Part shown: positions 53,660-62,350 of the stretch, in pieces
Numbering within the stretch: the stretch's first letter is position 1
Layout of the letters: every line of letters starts with the position of its first letter
NCBI GenBank assembly: GCA_029232285.1
Contig: JAOXFI010000012.1
Span: forward strand, 1-64,000
Origin: Agmasoma carcini (nom. nud.)
Taxonomy: Eukaryota > Microsporidia > Thelohaniidae
Length of the DNA: 64,000 bases
Reading direction: 5' to 3'
Made by a program: the position numbers and the translations under genes
Notes under the pieces: generated by a model
The model's database searches: none
The model's input: the letters and a program-made list of their open reading frames with translations, nothing else
Told to the model about the DNA's origin: nothing

Positions 53660-54763
53660 ATGGAAATTCTCTTTGATGACAAGATCCGTATTAGATTCTA
53701 TAAAGAGAAAGACACAAATTTACTTAATTTTCTTGCAGAATACGTTGAAAGAATTGAAAAAGGAAACTATAGGATACTTTGTGAAAGTGATGTTGAAAAA
53801 GATAAGGAACAGTATGATAGGTTTGTCAATTATAGTATATCATTTTTGAAGAAGAAGAGCCACAGTCATAACAAAAAGACTGAAGCGGAACGACATACTA
53901 TACTTGGTATTGCGACACAGTTAGGAATTTTGGGTCAAAAAAAGGACCATGAAAAGGCTTTTTGGTATTTTAAAATGGCTACAGTACTAAAACACTCACA
54001 TGGCACGTATAGATTGAGCTTATGTTACGAGAATGGTATTGGTGTAAATGTAGATTTGGACAAGGCAGTTTATTTTTTAAGAGTTGCAGCAAAGGAAGGA
54101 TCACCTGAGGCTATGCACAGATATGCAAAGGTTCTTTTCAAGGGTGTCTTTGTAGATAGAAATTTTGATGAAGGTTTGTATTACCTTAAACGATCGGCCA
54201 ATTTAGGAGGAACTAAATACCCGAATGCATATTATGACTTAGGAAGGATCTATGATGGAAGTGTTAAGAATGAAATTGTTGGGATTGATGTTGAATATTC
54301 ATTGGAATGTTTTAAGAAGGGGGCGCTGTTTGGGTGTAAAAACTGCCAATATAAGTTAGGTATAGTTTATGAGTTTGGTAGGTATAGTATTAAGAGAAGT
54401 ATAGGTTGTGCACTTAAGTATTATAAGAAAGCTGCTGATCAAGGTCAAACTGAGTCGCAGGTTAGGATGGCAGAGTTTTTTATAGAAGCTACTGATGCGT
54501 CTACGTTTAGTCCTTATGAGTTAACGTTTTATTGGGCATCTAAGGCTGCTGAAGCTGGTAATGTTAAGGCTGTTATGATTGTAGCTGATGCTTTAGAGTT
54601 TGGAAAGGGGGTTGGTATTAATTTGCTAGAAGCGTGGTGGTATTATGAGATAGCGGCATCAAAGGGTGATATTAAAGCTAAAGATAGAAAAGAAGAGATA
54701 CTGAGAAATTTGGGGGTTTATAAAGAGTTTGAGCCAAGGATGAGGTGGTGTTGTCTTATATAG
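53660..54763 (+). CDS. Sel1-repeat protein, CHS4/SKT5-like chitin synthase regulator
   Basis: 367 residues. It has about six to seven Sel1-like repeats from residue 85 onward. Each has the A..YF..AA..G...A.Y.LG..Y..G.GV..D...A pattern: GTYRLSLCYENGIGVNVDLDKAVYFLRVAAKEGSPEAMHRYAKVLFKG and later units with NAYYDLGRIYDG and CALKYYKKAADQGQTESQVRMAEFF. The C-terminus is CCLI, a CaaX box. Yeast Chs4/Skt5, which activates and localises chitin synthase III, has both Sel1 repeats and a prenylated CaaX end, so that is the best match; other Sel1 proteins usually lack CaaX. X being Ile fits geranylgeranylation rather than farnesylation. Microsporidian spores have a chitin layer, so the role makes sense. 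Start follows GTGCC. Confidence 0.8.
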   Translation: MEILFDDKIRIRFYKEKDTNLLNFLAEYVERIEKGNYRILCESDVEKDKEQYDRFVNYSISFLKKKSHSHNKKTEAERHTILGIATQLGILGQKKDHEKAFWYFKMATVLKHSHGTYRLSLCYENGIGVNVDLDKAVYFLRVAAKEGSPEAMHRYAKVLFKGVFVDRNFDEGLYYLKRSANLGGTKYPNAYYDLGRIYDGSVKNEIVGIDVEYSLECFKKGALFGCKNCQYKLGIVYEFGRYSIKRSIGCALKYYKKAADQGQTESQVRMAEFFIEATDASTFSPYELTFYWASKAAEAGNVKAVMIVADALEFGKGVGINLLEAWWYYEIAASKGDIKAKDRKEEILRNLGVYKEFEPRMRWCCLI

Positions 54764-55185
54764 ATTGGAAAGAGTAATTTTAGTAAAATTATTGTTTCAT
54801 TTCTATAAGAATCATTTAATTTAGATGTAATAAACAAAATTATAAATTATATTTAGAAAATTGCGATGTTAAAAATATTGATAATTGATGTTGTTATGTA
54901 TTGTTGGTTATTAAAGTGTGATTGGTACTTAAGGTATGATTTATATATCTTTTTCATATATTACTTAAATAAATCATGATGGTTATACCATATGATGTAT
55001 AAAAGATATAAAATTGGTTGGCTGTTTATGTATAGACGTATTATGATTGTTAAGAGATGAAAGTTGAATTTATTATATTTTTACTTATAATGGCTATCAC
55101 TGAACTAGTGATATATTGTAATTAGTTTTATATGAGATTAATGAAAATACGAGAAATATTTTTATATTTAATTCATATTTTATTT
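54764..55185. other. convergent intergenic stretch
   Basis: A/T-rich; nothing recognised. Confidence 0.35.
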
Positions 55186-55674
55186 TTATAAATTTTTAAA
55201 TAAATCAATAATAAAATTACTAATTTCAAAACCAAGAAAGCTAAATATCACTTTTACAATACCAAATAATATTATTGAGTTTATAACCTGTTTAAGTGAG
55301 TGATGTTGATGGTATACACGTGAGAATGATCCTAGTATAATTAGTAGTGCAGATACAAAGCAAGGATTCTCTAGGAAATATAAAGTATAGAACATTGTAT
55401 GAGTGCTTGGGAAGCCAAAGTTAACTTTTAGGAAGCTTAAAGATTGAATTGTACCCCACGCATTTCTACTAAGACTTGGTCTTTGTGATCTAAACATGAT
55501 TTTTAAGAATGAAGAAAAGCAATAATTTAGTGCTATTTTCAATACAATATTCAAATGTGTGTTACTAGTGGTCATCATAGTTAGATGATACGTCATTAAT
55601 GCTAGTGGTAGACCACTGAATGTTCTATTATAAAGGAGATGTGTTTTTTCTATCAATCTAGCCATGCAAACCAT
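55186..55674 (-). CDS. PAP2-type lipid phosphatase, sphingoid-phosphate-phosphatase-like
   Basis: 162 residues with about four to five hydrophobic segments. PAP2 membrane phosphatases remove phosphate from lipid phosphates. Seen: motif C1 as K58-IMFRSQ-RP (58-66), C2 as FGFPSTHTM (86-94), and C3 as SRVYHQHHSLKQ (118-129) with the nucleophilic His125. PSTH in C2 is the version found in long-chain-base phosphate phosphatases (LCB3/SGPP). C3 normally ends in Asp, here Gln129. The protein is short, lacking most of the C-terminal helices of yeast LCB3. The start at 55674 is fixed by GCAACCCCT before the ATG. It may recycle sphingolipid or dolichol-phosphate intermediates. Confidence 0.72.
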   Translation of the reverse strand: MVCMARLIEKTHLLYNRTFSGLPLALMTYHLTMMTTSNTHLNIVLKIALNYCFSSFLKIMFRSQRPSLSRNAWGTIQSLSFLKVNFGFPSTHTMFYTLYFLENPCFVSALLIILGSFSRVYHQHHSLKQVINSIILFGIVKVIFSFLGFEISNFIIDLFKNL

Positions 55675-55686
55675 AGGGGTTGCTCC
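55675..55686 (-). promoter_or_regulatory. CCCC start signal
   Basis: On the minus strand GCAACCCCT directly precedes the ATG of the lipid phosphatase gene. Confidence 0.55.
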
Positions 55687-55918
55687 TTAATTTTTTTAAA
55701 ATAAATATTTTTCATTGGATTAAATTATTATTGAATAGTTAGTTACTATGTTTGAAATATTATTTATTATAGTTAGTTTATGATTGATCAATTCATGAAT
55801 TTATGATTTAAATAATATTTATAAATAAGACATAAATTGAATGGTATAATCAATATATACTTTTTTTACATTGAACTACACAAATATTTTATATAAAAAA
55901 GTATTATTTAAATAAAAT

Positions 55919-56228
55919 GACTAGCCTTGACATTGCTAGCCTTGACATTGCTAGCCTTGATATGGCTAATCTGGCCTTATTCTGATCCTATCTGACCTTA
56001 TCTGAGTTATTCTTAACTTAATCTGTTTTTATCTGCCCTTATCTGTTTTTATCTGCCCTTATCTTCCCTATTCTTACCTATTCTGTCCTTATTTGACCTA
56101 ATCTACCCCATTCTGCCCTCATCTGTCCTTTTTTACCTCATCTGACCTCTCTGCCCTCATCTGACCTCATCTGCGTTATTCTTAACTTAATCTGTCCTAT
56201 TCTTACCTATTCTGTCCTAATCTAACCT
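55919..56228. repeat. pyrimidine-biased degenerate minisatellite
   Basis: About 310 bases built of 10-11 base units such as CTTATCTGAC, CTCATCTGCC and CTATTCTTAC, opened by three 15-base units TAGCCTTGACATTGC. The plus strand is almost free of G except in TG. It sits between the divergent lipid phosphatase and SEC11-like genes, unlike any other intergenic sequence in the window. Confidence 0.9.
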
Positions 56229-56485
56229 AACATATCATGATTAGGCTTTTAAGGTTTCATAACCCTTATATTGATATTAATAACACAATACATATATATT
56301 ACCTATTACATCACAACATAACATCTACTTAATAAAAAATAAGTGTCAACTATCACAGAGACTCAAACTTAATTAAATTTACAAAAAGAAAGCCATTAAA
56401 CAGCCTTAATGATAAACTTCTCTTACCGGAAATTTACTTATTTCAAAAATAAAACGTCAATTTGAATGAATTTTATAAAAATAAA

Positions 56486-56500
56486 CAAAAATTTTCAACC
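56486..56500 (+). promoter_or_regulatory. AAATTTTCAACC start signal
   Basis: AAAAATTTTCAACC stands directly before the ATG at 56501. It indicates that the SEC11 paralogue starts here and is expressed like other genes, not from the TTG further upstream in the open frame. Confidence 0.6.
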
Positions 56501-56986
56501 ATGAAATTTATAAAAATAAATTTAAGGGAATTTCTTAGTAAATTTAATAATTTATACTTTTATATAATTCTACATTTAGCAGTTAGAAATTTTATTGGTC
56601 TTTTATTGAACACTGCCGTACCAAATATTGTAATTATAGGTGAAAATAAGATGTCAGGATTTGATAGGGGTGACATAATCTATTTAACTGGTGAAAGTGA
56701 TTATAAAGTAGGTGATATTGTTTTATATAAAAGTAATTTTATATTACCAAATATTAGTCGAATCTGCTTTGAAAATCTTGGTAATTATAAAACAAAGTGT
56801 GATTTAAATAATATTGATGATGAAGCCCTTAATCAATATTCTAAGTGTTTAACTAACAATGAAATCTACGGTAAAGCTTATTTCATACTTCCGATTGTTG
56901 GTTACATAAATGTTTACCTCTTTGAGTATCCTTTCTTAATAACAATTGGTTATTTTATTTTAATTAATAAATTTATGAATTATTAA
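56501..56986 (+). CDS. catalytically dead SEC11 (signal peptidase) paralogue
   Basis: 161 residues, homologous over its whole length to the SEC11 gene at 58480. An N-terminal helix ends in RNFIGLLLN (SEC11: WKTIGLLLN), and the shared core GFDRGDIIYL (SEC11: GFKRGDILFL) follows. After that come a VGD block, KxDxNNxDD (SEC11: KGDNNIADD), and a final YFILPIVGYIN (SEC11: VFAYIPYFGLP). The catalytic Ser59 of SEC11 corresponds to Asn49 here, in GENKMSG instead of SASMEPG, and the catalytic His96 to Ser86 (PNISRI instead of PIVHRV). The Asp cluster is kept. A uniform open frame and a perfect start signal argue against a pseudogene. It may serve as a structural subunit of signal peptidase or as a substrate-binding decoy. 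Codon use is like its neighbours. Confidence 0.8.
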   Translation: MKFIKINLREFLSKFNNLYFYIILHLAVRNFIGLLLNTAVPNIVIIGENKMSGFDRGDIIYLTGESDYKVGDIVLYKSNFILPNISRICFENLGNYKTKCDLNNIDDEALNQYSKCLTNNEIYGKAYFILPIVGYINVYLFEYPFLITIGYFILINKFMNY

Positions 56987-57208
56987 TTTTTATTATTAAG
57001 TTGTAATAATTAGATAAGGTTTATCTATATAATTACAAACCTTTTCAATATATGTGTAAATCTTTCATATTAACATGCAACAGATTTTAAATTTAATATT
57101 TTTTTATATATATTTGTATGTTGATATGAAAAGTTTGAAATTAGATGGATAAACCCTATAATAAAATATAAACACTTAAATATAAAAAACAAGGTCTCAT
57201 ATATTTAT
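56987..57208. other. short convergent gap
   Basis: A/T-rich; nothing recognised. Confidence 0.35.
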
Positions 57209-57667
57209 TTATACTTCCTTATAACTCTTAACCACATACAATAAGTCTTCAGCAACATCAACCTTACTCTTATTCTCCTCCTTATAAAATCCTTTGTTAT
57301 TAAGAACATCAGACATATAATTCTTCATATTATTCACAATATCATTAAGAATCACCTTAAAAACAGGTGATTGAATCTCAATTATCTTATCAATCTCCAT
57401 ACCAGTGTATGCATCAATTACTTGATCAGCTATTAATATGTATTTGTTAGATAGATCCTCTCTTTTTATTGATTCTTGTAACATTCTAAGATCAACAATT
57501 TTATCCTTTTTTATGTGTACAAGCAACATATAAGCCTTATATAGTAAACTATCATCAGTTTCTATTCCAGTTGACCTAAAAATATAGTACGATAGTTCAA
57601 ATTCATCGTATTTATTAGACTTCATGGCCTTCTTAAGCTGTGCTTCTATGTTTGCTACACTATTCAT
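57209..57667 (-). CDS. uncharacterised small helical protein
   Basis: 152 residues, family not recognised. Predominantly helical, charged and soluble. The first helix IEAQLKKAMKSNKYDEFELSYYIF resembles the start of TPR-like or proteasome/COP9-lid helical proteins, but no signature is visible. A longer open frame reaches 57760; the ATG at 57667 is preceded by AAAATTTTTTACC, which is the start signal of the neighbouring genes. It is divergent from eS17, with about 265 bases between. Confidence 0.65.
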   Translation of the reverse strand: MNSVANIEAQLKKAMKSNKYDEFELSYYIFRSTGIETDDSLLYKAYMLLVHIKKDKIVDLRMLQESIKREDLSNKYILIADQVIDAYTGMEIDKIIEIQSPVFKVILNDIVNNMKNYMSDVLNNKGFYKEENKSKVDVAEDLLYVVKSYKEV

Positions 57668-57682
57668 GGTAAAAAATTTTAT
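57668..57682 (-). promoter_or_regulatory. AAATTTTTTACC start signal
   Basis: On the minus strand AAAATTTTTTACC directly precedes the ATG at 57667. Confidence 0.55.
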
Positions 57683-57918
57683 AACCAAACAAATTTTATT
57701 TTTTATTTCTATTTTTAGTTTAAAAAAGGAAATATTGGTAAATAATTTATAAATATTCAAATATTGATAAAATTGTAATAAATGAACATTGTTATTATGA
57801 TTAGACGCATGTTTATCATTGTCTAGTTATTATAATCATATAATAGCTCATATATTGACATAATCATCTCTTTTTACATCAATTTTTAAATTATATTTTC
57901 AAATCTAAAAAAATTATA

Positions 57919-57932
57919 AAAAATTTTACCCA
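57919..57932 (+). promoter_or_regulatory. AAATTTTACCCA start signal of eS17
   Basis: AAAAATTTTACCCA stands directly before the ATG of the ribosomal protein gene. It is the clearest example in the window of the AAATTT plus CCC arrangement, and is found at a highly expressed gene. Confidence 0.7.
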
Positions 57933-58298
57933 ATGGGTAAAGTACGTGGATTAGCTATAAAAAATGCTGCAAAGAAAGTATTAGAGCTTTATTACACCAG
58001 AGCATCATCTGACTTCCAGAGAAACCTTGACTTAGTTAGAGACGTATGTCAAGTTGAATCTAAGAAGCTTAGAAATAGAGTAGCTGGTTGTCTTACTCGT
58101 TTTTTTAACAGAGTACAACTTAAACCAGTCAAGGGTGTTTATATTAAGGCTCACGAGGAGGAGAAGGAGAGAAATGAAGCTTTTATTCCAAAGGTTGGTG
58201 TCTTAGATGAAGAAAAGGTTGAGATTGATCCAGTCACTTCTGATATGTTAAAGGCTTATGGAATTACAGGTGATTTTGTTACAATTGATACAGAATAA
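57933..58298 (+). CDS. RPS17: small ribosomal subunit protein eS17
   Basis: 121 residues, about the usual length. Structural protein of the 40S head. Seen: MGKVRGLAIKNAAKKVLELYY (compare the family start MGRVRTKTVKKAA), LDLVRDVCQVESKKLRNRVAGCLTRF, which is the RNA-binding helix block, and the C-terminal DPVTSDMLKAYGI. Eukaryote-specific family with archaeal homologues. No intron is apparent. Higher G+C at third positions than its neighbours, as expected for strong expression. It lies between the SEC11 paralogue and active SEC11. Confidence 0.95.
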   Translation: MGKVRGLAIKNAAKKVLELYYTRASSDFQRNLDLVRDVCQVESKKLRNRVAGCLTRFFNRVQLKPVKGVYIKAHEEEKERNEAFIPKVGVLDEEKVEIDPVTSDMLKAYGITGDFVTIDTE

Positions 58299-58350
58299 AG
58301 TTTTAGTTATTATTTCATTATAAGTTAGAAGTCATGTTAGTATAATATAT

Positions 58351-58430
58351 GTTAGTTAGTCAAGTTAGTTATACATGTTAGTTAGTCAAGTTAGTTATAC
58401 ATGTTAGTTAGTCAAGTTAGTTAGTCACTA
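58351..58430. repeat. 26-bp tandem repeat, three units
   Basis: GTTAGTTAGTCAAGTTAGTT starts at 58351, 58377 and 58403. It lies between eS17 and SEC11 in the short gap of 180 bases. Confidence 0.92.
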
Positions 58431-58468
58431 GATTTAGTCTTATGTTAATATATTTAATATAATTCTTA

Positions 58469-58479
58469 AAAATTTGACC
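58469..58479 (+). promoter_or_regulatory. AAATTTGACC start signal
   Basis: AAAAATTTGACC stands directly before the ATG at 58480. The open frame begins six bases earlier only by virtue of a TTG. Confidence 0.6.
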
Positions 58480-59001
58480 ATGGATTTTTTTATTTCCAAG
58501 AAAGAATTACAAACTTTGAAAAGTTTTAACATTCGTAAGTTTTTAGGTCAGTTAATAACAGCTTTCTTCAGTGTTGTGTATTCATATTCTGTATGGAAGA
58601 CCATTGGTCTTTTATTAAACAATGACAGTCCAGTTGTTGTTGTTCTTAGTGCTAGTATGGAGCCAGGCTTTAAAAGAGGTGATATTTTATTTTTAAAGCC
58701 CCAATATTATTACACAGGAAGTATGTGCGTATTTCAAACACATGAACCAAGCATACCCATTGTTCATAGAGTTATCAAAAAGGATGATGAAAGGCTGTTA
58801 ACAAAAGGTGATAACAATATAGCAGATGATACGTCTTTATATACACATGGTAAGGGTTATTTAACACCTAAAGAAACAAGATCAGGTGTGTTTGCTTATA
58901 TACCTTACTTTGGACTTCCAACACTATGGATTAACTCAATTCCTGGTCTTAAAATGGTGTTAATGTTTGGTGCAGCAATTATGACTTTATTTGACAATTA
59001 A
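58480..59001 (+). CDS. SEC11: signal peptidase catalytic subunit
   Basis: 173 residues. The ER signal peptidase cleaves signal peptides of secreted and membrane proteins as they enter the lumen. Seen: an N-terminal membrane helix (about 22-46); the active-site motif VLSASMEPGFKRGDILFL (55-72) with Ser59; VHRV with His96; KGDNNIADD (109-117) with the conserved Asp cluster; and a C-terminal hydrophobic segment (about 153-171). Ser-His-Asp is the type I signal peptidase arrangement in eukaryotes. Length is as in yeast SEC11. An inactive paralogue lies 1.5 kb upstream in the same orientation. Confidence 0.95.
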   Translation: MDFFISKKELQTLKSFNIRKFLGQLITAFFSVVYSYSVWKTIGLLLNNDSPVVVVLSASMEPGFKRGDILFLKPQYYYTGSMCVFQTHEPSIPIVHRVIKKDDERLLTKGDNNIADDTSLYTHGKGYLTPKETRSGVFAYIPYFGLPTLWINSIPGLKMVLMFGAAIMTLFDN

Positions 59002-59149
59002 ATTTTTGTTGTATTTTGATTATTTAAAATTTGTGATCGTAGTATTGTTGTATACAGTACGAAAGTTTATCCGGGAAAAATAGACCTGGTCCAAAGATTG
59101 TATTTAGTCTCTTATTATGTATAATATATAAAGTTTCTGAGGGGGGGTT

Positions 59150-59480
59150 CAGATTTTCTCGGGAAGAATTAAGGAAATAAACTAATTGACTATAATATTA
59201 CAGGGCGAGGATATACGGATGTATTTGTTCAGTCTTGGCAATTAGTTTTAGGTAAATAGATAGACTTCTCGTCTTATTGACAAAGAAGGCCACTTTGTGA
59301 TCTCGAAGATATAAGCAGGGTGGTTTTGTACAACACTAAATTTATTTGCAATTAAAATTTGATGTTATTATGACATTCTGTTTTTGAAACCGCATTCTAA
59401 ATTTAGTTGCAACCATTTCTATGGTAAGCGTCTTTAAAAAATTGATGTTATTATGACGTTCTGTTTTTGAAACCATTTTC
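59150..59480 (+). repeat. dispersed repeat, copy 13 (degraded)
   Basis: TATTACAGGGCGAGGATATACGG, TTGTTCAGTCTTGG, AAATAGATAGACTTCTCGTC, TTGACAAAGAAGGCCACTTTG, TCGAAGATATAAGC, CAACACTAAATTTATTTGCAAT and the TTATGACATTCTG block, in plus orientation, with heavy decay. Confidence 0.6.
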
Positions 59481-60439
59481 TTAAAACACAATGATTTTGA
59501 TTTCTATTTTTAATATTTTTACATCATAGTTAGCCTTTCTTAGGCATATGTTGTTTTGCAAGAAAATTGTGTTAAATATGATCATATTTAAAAATACTAA
59601 AATTTAACAATTAAATGTAATTCTTTAGTTCTATACATAAAACATTATCATTTTTACATATTTGAAAGTTTTTTGTAATTATTCAATTTTCTATATAAAG
59701 TCTTTGATATATGAAAATTTATTGATTTTTAGTTGTCCCTTTTTATAAAGCACTTAATATATGATCAAATATAAAATAATTTATATGATATTACAATACA
59801 ATTTTTTATACAATAATAATATCATAGTTGCTTATATTAAAAAATCTTAATGGTTTGATCAGATCATGTGAAAAATTTACATCTTATCATTTTTATGTGC
59901 AACATCAAAGAATACATTCAATTTTTCTGAAATATTAATTTCATGAATTGTATTCCTAATAAGAAGCCCTTCAAGTATCAAACATTATGTTATTGGATGT
60001 CATAATACAACTAACACGGTATTAAAATTTAAATTATATATATCTTGGGTGTTTTAACTTGATAAAAACATGCATTCTCACTCTTTAGAGTAATATGCAT
60101 TCACTGATCACAATAATGCTTTATTAAAGGTAAAATATATCAAAAATTTTTTTTTAAAATCACAACCAATTATGTTATTATTTGTATCATTTACGCTTAA
60201 AACTTATATTTTAGTAGATTGTGAACGTTTTATTGATTTTTCCTAAATGACACAATATTATTAGTAGAAGTTAAAGGATATACGAATTTAACACTATGAT
60301 TAAATGTGCGATGAATTAAGCACATGACAAAATTTTTTTGATTAAGACCTAAATTTCACCCGGTGTGCATCAAGTACAAAATTTTCCTCCAGAGAAAAAA
60401 TCAAATTTTAAATAAACATTTTTCAAGAATACTGCCTTT
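59481..60439. other. gene-free stretch
   Basis: A/T-rich. No gene, RNA or clear element recognised. Confidence 0.4.
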
Positions 60440-61150
60440 CAAATTATTTCTGCCAAGAAGATATCTATTTTAGTAGATTGCTACCCTTTCCTCTCTCTCA
60501 TTCGTGTCTTGACTTTGGCCCAATATTATTCAATGTCTTTGAGTATGAACTAAAGTCTCAGATTAATAAAATTAAAACTATGATTGACTGTTCCGTGGAC
60601 TAAACCAAGGTTAAGATATATCCTTGATTAGATTTACATTCATCAGAATAGATTATTGAGCATCAGCGACATACTCTGTATATAATTGGTAAAAGAGTAG
60701 ATGCGCTTCTGTCATGCACATACTCCATATATACATTTAAAGGTCTTGATGAAATATCAGCAATACCAAAAACCCAAATATCAGTATTTTGGTATCTTCT
60801 TTTGTTCGCCTTGCGTCTGTGGTTGAATTTTGTTTCATCAACCTGCCATATAATGTTTTGACCATCTAATTCTAAAGGGTTAAATTCAAAATATATTTTT
60901 GAAATTGTATCTTTTGATGAATTCATGATTTTTACAGCTTTAAATATTGTTATATCATTTAGTCATAAATTCATGTTTTTCGAAGCGTTACTCAAAGTAA
61001 GGTTGAGACCACAGAAGAAACTAGCTTTTTGAACTGAAAAATACTTTTTTGTGAGAAGGTCATAAACTATTCATTCGTCTAAATGCTTTCTTGTAATGTT
61101 TCTTGTGTATTTAACAATTGAAAAACACTCATAACATCCGTGATGTCTTT
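60440..61150 (-). pseudogene. Merlin-type transposase relic (copy 6, best preserved)
   Basis: The open minus frame 60926-60663 holds the first catalytic block and what follows: IIWQVDETKFNHRRKANKRRY, DIWVFGIADISSRPLNVYMEYV, and DRSASTLLPIIYRV. After a stop the same strand gives CSIIYSDE (second catalytic Asp), and further on a decayed region ending in KSRHE.ERKG, which corresponds to IKARIKERKG of copy 1. Upstream, FFCGLNLTLSNASKN and DTISKIYFEF fit the part before DDE. The 87-codon frame is part of the dead element, not a gene. Confidence 0.8.
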
Positions 61151-61239
61151 AAAAACACCAAGCTCACATAGTACTTGTAGTAGATGATCATATTATCTAA
61201 AAACGGTTCAATATTATTGTTAAAAATATTATATTATTT

Positions 61240-61440
61240 TGATCGTGATCCAATTTTTTTCTAGAATATGACCACCATTCATCAGAATAGATCACAGTAC
61301 CCTCTCTACAGACATGTCTAATAAAAAGTAATAAATTCAGACACTTCTGTCGGTAACATGTTCCATCTATACTTTGGCAGGTATTGATAAGATATCAATA
61401 ATATCGAACACCCATAATCATTTATTTGATACCCACCCAT
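61240..61440 (-). pseudogene. Merlin-type transposase fragment (copy 7)
   Basis: The minus strand gives a VFDIIDI piece near 61405, MEHVTDRS near 61350, and then a SDEWW-like reading near 61280, the blocks around the second catalytic Asp. Frames are broken. It lies just upstream of copy 6 and is more diverged from it than copy 1 is, so it is a separate insertion. Confidence 0.55.
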
Positions 61441-62350
61441 TTAATTTTTATTTTATGCTTTAATGTGTATCAAAATAATCCAAACACCTTTATTTTTTCA
61501 TAAATTAAACAGTTACATTGACAATTGTTGTATCGTTTATCTAAAAATTATTTATTTTTAAAATTTTAGTAGGTTTTATCAAAACACCCAATCACTTTAT
61601 TATCTATGTTTCTGGTATGATTTGAAATTATAAGGGGACGCAACAAATAGGAGATAGATAATTCTTATATAAGACGCCAAATATTGTAGAAATGTAATAA
61701 ATTTATCGTTATTATTTAAGAACGGCTCAATATCAATGTAACATTTTTTTATAAAATATTATATTTTATATAAATTGTTAAAAAAGTGACGTGTAGCTAG
61801 TTTATCAACCCAATATCTCTAATCCATCCAAGTAATCGCTCTAATGATCCTAATATAAATTTTATAGAGATAATAGTCATATTTAAGGTAAATTCTGATC
61901 ATGTTAAAAGAATTTTAATCAAATTCTTAAAATATACTTTTAGAAAACACAAAATCCTATTATTTATGTAATTATTTTTTATTTTGTTAAAATCACTTAT
62001 GACATAGATTTTTACCCTTAAGAAAGCCGTTTTTCTATGTGTATAATTCAAAAATAGAGAATGTTTTTAGGGTGATACCTTTTTGCAAAATAATCATGTT
62101 AAAAGCCATATTTAAGTATAAAAAGATAAATACATGATTAAATCTTAATTTTTTATTTTTATCGCTTATTCAGTTAAAATTTTATTTTTTGGGTGTTTTT
62201 CAAAAGAAGAAAATAATTGATTTATCAAATATTAAGTAAAAAATAGTAAAACATTATATAAAATTTATTTTAGTGATGCATAAATATATTCGCACATAGA
62301 CATAAATATAATAATTATCTTTGCATAAATAAAATTATTTTTTATCCAAC
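61441..62350. other. gene-free stretch
   Basis: A/T-rich. No gene or element recognised. The last bases (TTTTTTATCCAAC) form the start signal of the next gene. Confidence 0.4.
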
